Assembly (NCBI GenBank): GCA_014155875.1
Contig: JACEFZ010002092.1
Span: 186,001 to 250,000 of the forward strand
Length of the DNA stretch: 64,000 nucleotides
Direction: 5' to 3'
From: Cepaea nemoralis
Taxonomy: Eukaryota; Mollusca; Gastropoda; Stylommatophora; Helicidae
The number at the start of each line of letters is the position of its first letter. Positions within the stretch are counted from its first letter, which is position 1. The translations under genes and the position numbers were made by a program. Below the pieces are notes generated by a model. The model did not search any database. It saw only the letters and a list, made by a program, of their open reading frames with translations, and was not told the origin of the DNA. Shown piece after piece: positions 1-10,249 of this stretch.

Positions 1-2090
1 GCCGTGTTGTAAATTATGTCCTTTAGGGCTCTCCACTCTGTTTCCGCATCCTGTTTAGCTGCAGGATTTGGCTTGAGGCGGTCTTCCAGCATGTTTTCAA
101 ACGACAGCTGCATTTTTTGTTGTTTAGGCGGGTGACATTTAGTTTTTTGTGGTTTTTTTTTTTTTTGCATTTTTACCCCTTGAGGACGCCGTTGTGGCTT
201 AATGTATATGTTTGTTTTTGAGATAATGAGACGATGGTCTGTCCAATATTCGGCACCACACGGATTTTGTCACCCGAACGTCTTGTCTGTCACTCCTCCT
301 GACGATGACATAGTCAATGAGGTGCCAGTGTTTCGAGCGAGAGTGCATCCATGATGGCCTGTTTCTTATGGGAAGACGGAAAATTGTGTTGGTAATCAAG
401 AGATCGTGTTCAGCACAGGTCTGAAGGAGGAGGAGCTGTTACAATTTCTGACTTCGTACTTTCCAATGATGCCACTCCAAGAGGCGGTGTCCTTGCCTAC
501 TCTGGCGTTGAAGTCCCCAAGGAGTATACGTTTGTCTCCTTTGGGAACAGATGTTAACACGTTGTGCAGGTCTTCATAGAACTTGCTTTTACCATCATCT
601 TAATTTTTCATGGTTGGTGCGTAGACACTTACGATGGTTGCATGCTTCTTTCTTTTCAGCAGGGGTAATTTAATAGTCATTGTTGTTGTTTTGCATATCC
701 TTTACAGGACATCGCTGTCAACATCAGCATCTTTCAGCTGTATGTTGATTTCTTGGCAATATTACGCTCAGTAGTTTGCCATTGCTTTCTGAGCGGCCGG
801 CTCAGTATCCCGCAAGTCACCAGCGGGGGTCGAACCGCTCCCAGCTCTCGCCTTCTACGAGACTCTGCGTGATAAACGGGATTGCGGAGAAAGTGTTTTA
901 ACCCCTCGGTCAGAGAGACCGGCTAATAGTCATTAGCCTGTCATTTATAGCCTTCGGAAATTTAGCTAGTTTGCCAACCAGGACCTACTTAATGGCAAAT
1001 CCCACGCCGGATTGGCGTCTTTCCTCGCTTTTCCTTCCACTCCAGACAAATGTGTAGCCGCCACCTACTTCACAGATTTGGCCTTCTTCTACAAGTCGTG
1101 TCTCGCTCAAGGCTGCAATGTCGATGTTGTACCTGCCCAGCTCTCTCCCAATCAGTGCTGTTCGTCTCTCTGGGCCCCACGCGCCGTCTCTATCAAGTAG
1201 GGTGCGTACATTCCAAGTTCCGATTGTCAAGAGAATATGGTTAGCTCTTTTAGCTTTACTTGTTTTTACTTTGTTTGTATGCCGACCGCAGTAAAGGGTA
1301 CCCACCAACCGCGGCTAGCTAGTTAGGTAGTGATGGAGCAGACAGTGTTTAGGGCACCTTTTCTAGCCCCTTCCTCGTGCTATGGAGGTGAGCAGTGCTT
1401 TCCTATAGAGGGCTGCTCAGTGACTCAGGGGGCTGCCGAATCCCACTGCTGCTCTGGTCAGTAGAAGACGACCATATAGCCTGAGCCGCCTGTGTGCAGG
1501 TCTGCGACTACGGCTGCCAGCGTACCCACGACTGCCGATCGCCACAGGGCTTGAAGGTGATATATGAAGTTGGATGAAGAATTACTTGCGCGACGAATTG
1601 GATTGGAGTGAGGAAGAGTTGCGCGATTCGCCGACCTCAATCTCTCGCCTGGGTCCATCTGAGTCCAGTGACAAGACAAGTCAAGACAACTGGAGACGAA
1701 TACAGGTGCAGTGGATGACCAGGGCGCTCTACGTGCCTTGCCGTGCTCATTCCACGCTTCATTACGTTCCACGACGCTTTGCAGGTAAACGCCGTCTTGC
1801 CCGTTGAATCATCAGTGATTTCATCCGCGCAGTCTGCCGAATCCTGTCTTCACATGCTGGGTAGGCATACCCTAGTTCACCGCTTGGTTTGACACCAAAT
1901 CGGCTACCCACACCTGGTTTAGCCAGCCTCTCACATCTGTTGCCCGGGGGAGGGGGCGCTGTTGCATACTGATAGCTACTAGGAGCCGCAGGTGTGAGCT
2001 AGATATCAGGCTTGGACCAATGGGGTATGGATCCTGAAGAGGACTTGAGAGTCGTCATTACCAAAGGTACTACCAATGCCTGACACCCCC
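1..2090 (-). mobile_element. RTE-A LINE, 5' part (5' UTR, endonuclease, start of RT)
   Basis: Read on the minus strand. A non-coding leader (about 2090-1310) is followed by an apurinic-type endonuclease domain: 'TWNVRTLLD' and 'ALSETR' at 1308-985, 'LLGDFNARVG' around 550 and '[14 protein letters not shown]' at about 345-300. The beginning of the RT part ('FENMLEDRLKP') reaches the left edge. This is the usual order of an RTE-like non-LTR retrotransposon, nicking target DNA and then reverse transcribing its RNA. The frame is broken: at least two frameshifts and stops lie between 540 and 380, and a SINE interrupts it at 682-924. The same family recurs at 26827-28997, which carries the RT and tail. 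The leader assignment rests on continuity, not on a recognised motif. The copy is not functional. Confidence 0.8.
682..924 (-). mobile_element. SINE-A, full-length tRNA-derived SINE with 10-bp TSD
   Basis: A 243-bp insertion in the RTE-A endonuclease. It is flanked by perfect 10-bp target duplications AATAGTCATT at 672-681 and 925-934, and removing it restores the LINE reading. On the minus strand it starts with a tRNA-like head (GCCGGTCTCTCTGACCGAGG) and has a pol III B box GGTTCGACCCC (complement of 826-836). A conserved body follows, including AATGGCAAACTACTGAGCG, and it ends in GGATATGCAAAACAACAAC. Other copies are at 38917-39163 and 62108-62356; relics are at about 2395, 17545, 43290, 49480 and 61030. 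Confidence 0.9.
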
Positions 2091-2394
2091 TAACCCCTTC
2101 CCCTCTCCCCCTCCTTCCCTTCTGTGGCCAACATTGTCCAAAACACATTAATTGGTTTCATTTATGTGGCCAACATTATCCTGAGCCGACATTCTCCAAT
2201 TAACTAGCGCGGCTGTGCTAGGAAACTGATATCATATCACAGACTGATTTACAAGTGTGGTCCAGGTGGGGAGAGTTACGGGACATCTTTTGGTGTAATG
2301 GGATGAACAGCGTTTGTTATCTGTCTTGTACATTGTGTGACGAGCAATAATTACCAGTTCGCCTAGACACACAACGGGTGCTGTGGTGAAGGAG

Positions 2395-2740
2395 TTACCA
2401 GCATAGTTCGTAATCTCGCATACCGCGTTCGAAACATAGCTGCCGGCGATGTGGAAGCAGACCGCCTTGTTCTGAATTTGATACAATGGTATGAGTGCCG
2501 GTTGTTCAGAAACATTGGCAAACTGCTGAACGTAAACTTGCAAAGAAATATAAACAGCTAACAACAACAAGGATGATCTCCAGATGGATGTATCGGACGC
2601 GGGACATCTTGCTTATGCTCGAGAGGTTTTCCGGAAGGTTGTTTTGGAAACGAGGTTCTGTAAAGGACATGCTACTGAATGAATGAACAACAACCAAATG
2701 TTAAGGTTGACGGAGACGTCCTGTAAAGGATATGTAACTA
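2395..2740 (+). repeat. SINE-A relic, plus strand, with internal insertion
   Basis: The plus strand shows the SINE-A order: GTTCGAAACATAGCTGCCGG (B-box region), then the 'TTCAGAAA..TTGGCAAACTGCTGAACGTAAACTTGC' type core, then 'GACGTCCTGTAAAGGATATG' at about 2714-2733. Roughly 120 bp of unrelated sequence (about 2575-2700) separates core and tail. Old and degenerate. Confidence 0.6.
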
Positions 2741-3545
2741 ACTAGATACTTAACCAAGGTCCATGACGTGTACGTTAAGCAGTTTGTCATTGCTTTCAAT
2801 TCGGTTACCACCTTTACATTAGTCCTTGATGTCCGCTGAAGTCCAAGACTAGACTGAAGCAGCACCTGTCTTCAAAGTTATCTAATAAATAGATTATCCA
2901 TCTCACCCGCCAATAGCTGTACAAATCATTTCTGGGGTTTCTTCGTACAGTCTTTGCCGTACAGTCTTCATTAGTCTTTCTATCCGGTCACAGTGAACTC
3001 GGCATTCTTCTATAACGCCACATCTCCGCAGCTTCCATATAATTCCTTACTTGTTTCTAAATGTCCTTGATTCTCCGTGATTCTAAGTTGGTATGATTTT
3101 ACGACCAGCATTCAAAGCCGTTGTTGAGTAAATGAATTATCCGCCTTATCAACAGCAGTTGTCTGCACTATTTTCTGAGACTAACGTGGCTATATAATCA
3201 GCGCATTCCTTCAAAGACGAACACAAAAATTATTCAAGAGCGATAAGCCAGCTAACACTCGCGCAGAAACCGAGAGAAACTTAACCTACACCATGAACCA
3301 CCACAAATATAACCAAGCCACAAAGGCTGGTTGAACGTTGGTGGAAAGTATTTTTTTTCTTCCTACAAATCGGAATCGAATCGGAATCAAAGACGTCGAA
3401 TAAACCGATCATCCGTATCAGCTGCCAATAGTCGCGTAGTAAGTAGTCTGGCTATAAAATTGGCCTGGTTCGAGTTCTATTAATATTCTAAAGCTGTAGG
3501 TGCAGGTGGAGCATCTGTCTGGTTTAAACCATTTTTACCATTTCA
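2740..3545. other. Stretch with no recognisable gene or repeat
   Basis: About 800 bp without a long open frame, RNA gene or match to the repeat families in this window. The 2090-2395 stretch before the SINE-A relic is likewise empty. Confidence 0.5.
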
Positions 3546-3549
3546 TCAT

Positions 3550-3860
3550 CATCATCATCATGTGCCATGCCGATAAGCGAGGGTGGTCATGTTTTGCCAT
3601 CTCACTCGATCATCAGAGTCGTGGATCAGCTCCATGTTTCTGTCTCGACCATGCCACGTAGCCAAGCCATCCAGGTATTTACTTCTCGGTCTTCCCCTTG
3701 GTCTCTTCCCTTTTCCTCAGAAACCACATTTCCACAGCCATCAGATGTTTTTCAGCTTGTCTGCTCATTGTTCACGCTTCACATCCATATAAAAGTACAG
3801 GTTCTATGTAGCACTTCAACACTCTTGTTTGTCATTTACATCGCCATTATTTGAATTCCG
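3550..3860 (-). mobile_element. LINE-B 3' fragment
   Basis: On the minus strand, decayed RT C-terminal text ('EKHLM..EMWFL'-like, about 3850-3715) is followed by the family's C-terminal segment, with 'RPRGRPRSKYLDGLA' and 'DRNMELIHDS', ending in a stop beside an (ATG)n tail at 3544-3560. Part of the element is deleted between the two pieces. Apparent plus-strand open frames here are antisense shadows. Confidence 0.75.
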
Positions 3861-4109
3861 GTGTACCTGCCCAACAGATTTCAATTTTTCTGTTGTTTAA
3901 TGTGTCTTCTGAATATATATATCAATACAGGAATGTTAAAACTCTATACAGAGCCTGTGCAGTTTTTGTATGCATGTGAGATCTTGACAATAAATAGAGA
4001 AGCTTACGACAGAAATGATTTCTAAAGAACACAGTGGACGCACAGTAAAACATCCCTTGCCTATTATTACAGGAGCCCATAAGATAATTTCTAGAAATAT
4101 TTTATTTTT

Positions 4110-4625
4110 GCTTTGAACTCAAGCGTAGTTCCATACATGTGTTACTACTTCTAGATGCTCTTGCAGTCACTTGTGAAGCAACCAGGACTGCAAGAGCAAC
4201 CAGGACTGCAAGAGTTATGAAGAAAAGGCTGGACAGAAAAACCACTGCAGGAGATCCTCCTCCTGGAACGTCAAGCATTCTTTGCCCACATTGTCAAAGA
4301 ACATTTCGAGCCAAAATAGGCCTTATCAGCCATCTTAGAACTCACGGCTGCATACTTTCAACCCCACTGGATGAAATGAATGGTCATCATCATTCTTGGT
4401 GAACAAACAACACTTCTAGTGCACTGGACCAATTTTTGCGTGAGGATTTAGCTTTTCATATTACCAGTGTCCCTTGTCATCAGGCGAAACCACTCCGACT
4501 TCAGAGGTATTTGTAATTTAGGTCCGGTGTATGGGGTTGAACCTCTGCATCAGCACATCAGATGTTTCAGAACGAGCGGTCTTATCCATTCGGCCGTGCT
4601 GACCTCCAGATTTGGATGTAACTAA
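4110..4625 (-). mobile_element. SINE-F (tRNA-derived), split by an RTE-A tail
   Basis: On the minus strand the tRNA-like head at about 4612-4530 carries the A box TGGCCGAATGG and a B box GGTTCAACCCC, as in a Ser/Leu-type tRNA. The body continues to 4110 ('CTTTGAACTCAAGCG' on the plus strand). It matches a second copy at 57470-57745. The middle is interrupted at 4155-4411. Confidence 0.75.
4155..4411 (+). mobile_element. RTE-A 3'-end insertion with 8-bp TSD inside SINE-F
   Basis: A 257-bp 5'-truncated RTE-A end, plus strand, flanked by ACTTCTAG at 4147-4154 and 4412-4419. It encodes the LINE C terminus: 'CEATRTAR', a C2H2 finger (CPHC...HLRTH), then 'DEMNGHHH', with a GAACAAACAAC tail. An 18-bp in-frame tandem duplication repeats ATRTAR. 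This is not an independent zinc-finger gene. Confidence 0.9.
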
Positions 4626-4639
4626 ATCTGTCATTTGAC

Positions 4640-5707
4640 ATTAAAAGGAAGCCGGGGCATTCGGGCATCCAAATAGCATTTTTCTGGGCAGTGACATATT
4701 TAATAAACCCCTGGACTGTCCCTGAAAACCGGGACGCTAGGCAACTCTGTATGGAGATACATTCTTGGCATGTCTTGGCCCAGTGAATAACTGGGGAAAG
4801 AACAAGACACTGTGAACAGTGGTCCTCAACGTTTACCTGCGATACTCACTTTGATATAATGGTGATGATTGATAATAATAACATATTGTTGTTATAGAAA
4901 CTAAGACAATCGTTACACTATTTTGAGGAATTCCGGCAAAGAATGTGTGAGAGCTGTGATGATAGTTTTATCACAACAATGAAGTCGTAAAGGCTAAAGG
5001 TAAAGGCAAAGGAAAGGATGCTATACAAAGAAATTATAGAAAGCTACCCAAGAAAACAATATTTCAATTTTATTATTTATATTGGGTGTGTGGGGTTGAA
5101 TGAAAATGAAACCCGGTTCCTAAAATGAAAAGAACTAAATGGCGAGCTGTCGTCTGCAAGCCGCCTGGCGGCCTGTCCTATCAACAAAGTACAAACTATT
5201 ATTGTGATTATCGCGTCGCGGCCTGCCTGTAACTGTACATTTTAAAATTAACTTGAGTTTAGATAAGATCAGTTCGCAACACAACCTTCTCATAAAGAAG
5301 CTTTTGTATTTTGTCGAACCAATCAAATCAATCATTATCAATCACTTCAATGCTAAGTAGTGCTACCAATTATAATTTATTATTTAGTTAAATATTTTAA
5401 TTTTTGTGAGTGTCCATTGATTGAACCATATTGTCATTGTCAAACATAAAGTTAAAGTTAACTTAACAGTTAAGTTAAAGTAGTTAGCGAGCGACTGAAA
5501 TATAATTAATAATTTAATTCAAATGGCAGCCGCGATGATGATTTTCACTTCTTTTAGAATCTATAATTTACATACTAATTCAATTGACTTACTTAGCAAC
5601 GCCTAAAAAGAATTCCGCACATTTCATTTATTATTTATTATTATTAATTGGATTGTTACGCGTGTGAAATTGGAAACCTATGACTAATTGAATTAGTAAT
5701 TCTGACT
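4640..5707. other. Upstream region of PCYOX1, AT-rich, no clear gene
   Basis: About 1 kb upstream of the PCYOX1 start. The last 350 bp is very AT-rich, with several short TTAATTA-type tracts. No convincing TATA box, CpG island or known repeat stands out. A promoter must lie here or close by if exon 1 is correct, but I cannot place it. Confidence 0.4.
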
Positions 5708-5779
5708 ATGACCTTTTTTAAAAAGATACTTGAGGCTTTGAGATCTAGAACTAGAACAAGTGACAATGCCGTCGGCAAA

Positions 5780-5873
5780 ATGTATTCTGCTGTTGTTGCG
5801 GTGAATGTTCTTGGCGTTTTCGTGATTTTTGCAAAGAAGGTTGACGACCAACATGACAAGCTGCCTCGCATAG
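5780..5873 (+). CDS. PCYOX1: Prenylcysteine oxidase exon 1 (signal peptide)
   Basis: The proposed first coding exon starts at ATG 5780 and encodes 31 codons plus one base. The protein opens MYSAVVAVNVLGVFVIFA, a hydrophobic secretion signal, followed by a charged stretch ending LPRI. PCYOX1 is a lysosomal/secreted FAD enzyme, so a signal peptide directly before the FAD-binding fold is expected. The donor is GTCTGA at 5874-5879, a weak match to consensus. The leftover G joins the CT that opens exon 2 to give Ala, producing 'PRIAVIGAGLGG', which is how this family reads. An in-frame upstream ATG at 5708 would add 24 residues before the hydrophobic run; I prefer 5780 because the signal would then be N-terminal. 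No transcript evidence is available. Confidence 0.75.
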
Positions 5874-5879
5874 GTCTGA

Positions 5880-6600
5880 TTGATTTTCTACGTGTATTAT
5901 TTAAAATAACGTATCTTAAATATCTTTTGTTGTCATTGTTCCCCGTGAGGTTGCCCATTGGTGCCCAGTCATCTCGTTCTTTCTGCGATGCCTGTGCCTG
6001 TATTCAATTGTCAATACAGCGAATACACTCAATACAGCGTATATTGTTTTTGAATTTGTAGCCAGCAGTGTAGGTAGTGTACCATAACGTTAGGTTGTAT
6101 GTATTTTTGTTTTTTTACAGGACATTGCAATGAAACCAACATTGGATGTTTGTGATTTACTATGAATTGTTAGTTCAGTAGAATAGTGTGCATTGTGTTG
6201 GTATTGTAGTGTAACTATTGTAGGTAACTTTTCAAAGTAAAAATATATAAATATATTCAAAACAATGTTTCCCATTGTGAATTTGAACAATGTTATGTGG
6301 AAGCAAAAATAAAAAAAAAATTAATAAGTGAAAAAATGAAGACATAAATTTTAAAAAATATATATATATTGCACAGTTTATTGGCACATGTATTGCTGTA
6401 TCTCATCAAGTGCATTCTACAGGGAAAAGTTCAACAAGTAATGAAGCAGGATAATGACTCTTTCACTGAAATAAACAAAAACCATTACAACAGTAGTTTT
6501 AAAGTGACTATCTTGTCTTTTCATTTCTGTAATTGTAGGCTTACTCTCGTGTATGGCATAGCAGAAAAACAAATGGGAGAGACCTTCAGGAAGCAAATCA
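5880..6600. other. PCYOX1 intron 1, unannotated part
   Basis: AT-rich intronic sequence without a recognised repeat. A short TTTTTTACAGGACATTGCAATG segment near 6110-6130 resembles the SINE-A 3' end but is too short to call. Confidence 0.4.
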
Positions 6601-6603
6601 ATC

Positions 6604-7188
6604 AATCAATTATGTGCCATGCCGGAAAGCGTGGGCGGTCATGACTCGCCATTTCACTCGATCACCAGAGTCGTGGATCAGCTCAGTGTTCCTGTCTCGT
6701 CCATGCCACGTGGCCAAGCCATCCAGGTATTTTCCTCTCGGTCTTCCTCTTGGTCTGTTCCCCTTGATCTTGCCAGTTGTCAATAAGTTCTCCAATCCAT
6801 TTCTTCTCATAACATGTCCAAAAAATTTTGACTGTCTTCGTCTAATTTCTCTAATCAGTCTATGATTTTCATTTGTCTCCTGTAGTACTTCGTCATTGGT
6901 TTTTCTATCTGTCCATGGTACTCTTTGCATTTTCCTCAGAAACCACATTTCTGTAGCCATCAAATGTTTTTCAGCTTGACTGCACATTGTCCAAGTTTCA
7001 CATCCATACAAAAGAACAGGCTCTATGTATCCCCTCAACACTCTTTTTCTCATTTCAATTGACATCTTTTTATTGGTCAGAATGTTTGTCATCTTGCTAA
7101 AGGCTACTTTCGCCATGGCGATTCTTGTTCTAATCTCTTCAAGGCATCTCCCATCAGATGTTATGACTGTTCTGAGATAATTGTATCG
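6604..7188 (-). mobile_element. LINE-B, 5'-truncated copy in PCYOX1 intron 1
   Basis: The minus strand encodes the last ~200 residues of the LINE-B polyprotein: 'NYLRTVITSDGRCLEE', 'VLLYGCETWT', 'FGHVMRRNGLENL' and 'RPRGRPRGKYLDGLA', ending 'FRHGT' stop. The tail is (ATTG)n at 6599-6613. The frame is open through this piece. It is about 90% identical to the long copy at 39934-42510. It meets an inverted fragment of the same family at 7189. Confidence 0.9.
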
Positions 7189-7440
7189 ATTCAAGGAAGC
7201 AAATACCAACCATAAATTGATAAGAAAAATTAGACGTAGACTGTCAAGATTTGTGGGCATGTTATGAGAAGAAATAAGATTGAAAACCCAGTAATAACTG
7301 ACAAAATTGATTTTTTAAAAAGAGCAAGGGGGAAAACAAAGAGATTAATACCAGGAATGGCTTAACCACATGGCATAATCATAACAAAGACTTAATCCAA
7401 GGGTCTGATGATAGTGCGAGATTATGAACCATCACCTATC
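7189..7440 (+). mobile_element. LINE-B fragment, inverted next to the previous copy
   Basis: Plus-strand decayed LINE-B C terminus: 'KLIRKIRRRLSRFVG', 'MRRNKIENPVI', then broken text through 'RARGKTKR'. It lies head to head with the copy at 6604-7188. Confidence 0.7.
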
Positions 7441-7739
7441 AGCATCATTTGTTTATAATGGTGATTTCCCACCTTGAATGTTTACTGTGAAACTTTCTAA
7501 CACTGAGCAAGTTGAGTTGAGCCAAGAAACGACATCACAGCACTAGGGATATTCCCTCCTCATCTTCAACAGCCAGCGAAGGGTCTCAGTACTGAGCCAG
7601 CTAGTGGACAACACAACACATGTTATATTATGCTTAGGACAGATAGTATGTCCAATGCTTAAGATGATCTTATTAGTGAGTTCAGCAATGATGATACAGA
7701 CAACCAAGAATCAAACACTACACAAATGTAAAAATGGCA

Positions 7740-7985
7740 GTATAGTAAAATGACAAGTATTGATTCATCATCATCCTGTGCCATGTTCGTAAGCTTGGGC
7801 GGTCATGTTTCACCATCTTATTCAATCACCAGTCGTGGATCAGCTCAGTGTTCTTGTCTCGACCATACCACACGGCCAAGCCATCCAGGTAAATACTTCT
7901 CTATATTCCACTTATTCTCTGCCCCTCGATCTTGCCAGTTATTACCAAGTTCTCCAATTTATTTCTTCTCATAACGTTGATTGGC
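7740..7985 (-). mobile_element. LINE-B 3'-end fragment
   Basis: The minus strand reads 'MRRN.LENLVITGKIEG', 'YLDGLAVWYGRDKNTELIHD' and a degenerate end beside a (TCA)n tract at about 7763-7772. Non-functional. Confidence 0.75.
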
Positions 7986-8019
7986 ACTCAGAAAAGTAGA
8001 AAAAACAACTAGAGACTAG

Positions 8020-8155
8020 AGGACACACTAGGCAATATAAATCTTGAAAGCTATAGTGACCACACTTGGATTTGAACCTGCTGCCTCCAAATGATGGCAG
8101 TGCCTTGCTGTAGAAACAAGTGTACTTTAATGCAAGTCCAACTAATCAGCTCTAA
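8020..8155 (-). mobile_element. SINE-E (tRNA-derived)
   Basis: The minus strand has an A-box-like TTAGTTGGACTTGC and a B box GGTTCAAATCC (complement near 8069-8079). A body leads to 'AGCTTTCAAGATTTATATTG' and 'CTAGTGTGTCC'. It matches copies at 61845-61985 (minus) and 49270-49420 (plus). Confidence 0.7.
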
Positions 8156-8635
8156 TAGTAGTTGTTGGTTATGGTATCAAGTTCACGGCGGTATGCAGAG
8201 AATCTTTGTATAGAGATGGTGGCTACAGTCACTGACCAGTATGGTCACTACCATGAATAGCATAATTGCTTGAAAGACAAACACAATTTATTATTTGAAA
8301 TAATAATGGTCAAATTATCACTTGGAAGGGAGCTCATGATTGCAGCACATTGTGACAATGTGAAGTGACACAATTAGGTATATGTTGATCCTTGGTTTTG
8401 ACACACACCAAGCACGGACAAATGTGCTTACAATGTGGAATCTTATAACCGTGATGGGTTGAAATTATACATTTACTTACAACATGAGAAATGTCACTCC
8501 AGTTCAGTCAAATCACGGATGCTCACTATATGTGGTGTGTATATGTGCAAGCACTTGTGTATGTTGTTGTTTTTCTTCTTTTGCTCTCTCTTATGTGATT
8601 TTGGGCATAATTTAATTTTAACTGTATTTTTTCAG
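8155..8635. other. PCYOX1 intron 1, 3' part
   Basis: No recognised repeat or gene. It ends in the polypyrimidine tract and CAG acceptor of exon 2. Confidence 0.4.
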
Positions 8636-8848
8636 CTGTGATTGGTGCAGGCCTGGGTGGAACATCAGCAGCATTTTATCTCCGTCAGTTATTTGGGCCT
8701 AAAACCCAGATTGATATATTTGAAGCAAACAAAGTTGGAGGCCGCACAGCCCTTATTGATATAAATGGACAAGACTATGAAGCAGGTGGCAGCATCATTC
8801 ACAAAAAGAATAAATACATGGTTGACTTTGCCAGAAGATTTAACAAAA
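8636..8848 (+). CDS. PCYOX1: Prenylcysteine oxidase exon 2 (FAD-binding Rossmann)
   Basis: The exon runs from acceptor TTTTTTCAG (ends 8635) to donor GTGAGT at 8849. It encodes the dinucleotide-binding fold: VIGAGLGG (GxGxxG), the acidic residue after strand 2 in 'IDIFEAN', the 'VGGR' loop, and 'GQDYEAGGSIIH'. These are hallmarks of prenylcysteine oxidase, an FAD thioether oxidase that cleaves prenylcysteines released from degraded prenylated proteins into cysteine, an isoprenoid aldehyde and peroxide. The exon is 213 bp: two bases complete the Ala codon from exon 1, and the final A joins GT of exon 3 as Ser. Intact, with no unusual codon use. Confidence 0.92.
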
Positions 8849-9214
8849 GTGAGTGAAACAAGTTTAACTTATTATTAAGAACTCATTTCGTGTACATTCT
8901 TTCTTAAATCTGTGTAGAGGAAGTAAATCTTTCATAAATAAAGCTACATTTTGGGTACATTGATCTCATTTTGAAGGGGTGCCTAAGTAGATGTGATGTA
9001 CTTTTCTTGAGCGACGAACAAAAGGATAGAGGCAACATGAGGAGAAGAACTACAAAATATTCAGCCAAAGAAATTGTATGGCATTGAACACACCTGTTGA
9101 TTGAAATGTTGACAAGAAACTCAAAAAGACTGTTTATGAAATGTTCTGTTTGTGCTGCATGTTTTTGTTATTATAGATTACCTCATTTATTTCGGGGATT
9201 AAACCCTTTGGCAC

Positions 9215-9325
9215 TTCTACTTGCCAAGCATGTCCAGGAATGATATTTGTGATACTTTACATGCCAAGAGTCTCCAGGAAGGATAATTGTGACACTTTGT
9301 ATAATAAGAGTTTCCAGGAATGATC
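9215..9325. repeat. Short minisatellite, about 3 units of 38-46 bp
   Basis: Units share the motif TGCCAAGAGTCTCCAGGA and 'GATATTTGTGATACTTT'-like text, at about 9222, 9260 and 9303. The array runs directly into the TTCTTCTTC tail of the LINE-R1 piece that follows. Confidence 0.7.
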
Positions 9326-9560
9326 TTCTTCTTCTTTTGTTCGCTTGAAATATGTCTTTAACTGCAAAGTTGTCTCTTGTATGAATCCAACTGTCTTTTT
9401 TAGTTCACTCAGCTGTCCATAGAGTTTACCTTTCAGTGTCGTCTCTCTAGGCCAGAAGGTTTGCCTAGATATGTTATATTTTGGGCAGTCCTGGAGTATG
9501 TGCTCTGCTGTCTGTGACACCAATCCACATTGCACATGGCTGATTCACCAATCTTGAATT
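9257..9560 (-). mobile_element. LINE-R1 3' end (zinc-knuckle region)
   Basis: The minus strand reads 'GLVSQTAEHILQDCPKYN', 'WPRETTLKGKLYGQLSELK' and 'YFKRTKEEED'. This is the cysteine/histidine knuckle and C terminus of an RNase H-bearing LINE. A closely related copy, with the full RNase H, is at 44510-47075 (plus). Confidence 0.85.
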
Positions 9561-9950
9561 TTGTATACATAATTCAGAAGTCAGGGTGTGCCACCGCCTA
9601 GATGAAAGTATTATTCACTGGCGAGCAACCCCAAATAGTCAGAAATTGACTAGGGACAAAATCTATATGGCTGCACTACAGATTAAGCCCATGAATATCC
9701 AACGTACAGCTCCAAGTGGCTCGTAACAAAATAAAATGAACTGTGCTGAATATTCGCTAAGGAGTGGGAAGGAGAAGGTTAGCTAGATAGATTTTTAAGT
9801 CTAAATTTAAGAGTAATTGACAACTATCCCAGTACAGGTTTTTTTCTCCCCTGACTGTTCCCTTCCTTGGTGTGTAAGTAAGCCCCCTCCAATGTACACA
9901 CACAACACGTATGTACAATTGGAATTAAAAGTGTAACACTGAACTATGAG
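9560..9950. other. PCYOX1 intron 2 spacer
   Basis: No gene or repeat recognised; contains a short CA-rich tract near 9897-9907. Confidence 0.4.
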
Positions 9951-10236
9951 TTAAAACAAACTACACTCACTGGTGTACTCTGAGATAACAACTGGAAATG
10001 TTTCCTTGTCTGGATGTTCCTCTCTGGCCGCGCTTCCCAGAGCTAAGTCCAGTTGAGGTAAATCCTGTGGCAGGCTTTTGTCTAAGCAATCCATCACATT
10101 ACATAAATCATTTGAACTGATATCTAGTGTCTTTTCCTGAGCTGCAGCCTCAAAGATCACAAGGGCTTCCGGATCGTCCTTCATCCCTCTGTCAGTCAAA
10201 TTTAATCCCACTTCTTGCTTGCCTGGGCTGAAGGGA
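9951..10236 (-). CDS. Unrecognised open frame, second copy of a duplicated unit
   Basis: The minus frame reads 'IIIPFSPGKQEVGLNLTDR' then 'EKTLDISSNDLCNVMDCLD', ending 'SECSLF' stop. It aligns with residues in the neighbouring frame (10250-10807), where 'QIPFCSEDHEVELNLTESG' and 'EEALIMSSDKLHINSYLED' hold the same positions. The two units are joined by a 1-nt frameshift near 10245. A GTGAGT at the 3' end could be a splice donor, and a TTCCCTTCAG just upstream could be an acceptor, so this may be an exon of a minus-strand gene nested in the PCYOX1 intron. Acidic and Ser-rich; function unknown. Confidence 0.4.
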
Positions 10237-10249
10237 ATAATAATTTCAG

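Noticed and set aside
2232..2697. Open frames on both strands around 2.2-2.7 kb
   Set aside because: They overlap a degenerate SINE-A and show no protein family features.
4139..4402. Independent zinc-finger gene
   Set aside because: The C2H2 sequence is the C terminus of the RTE-A LINE, with TSD and tail.
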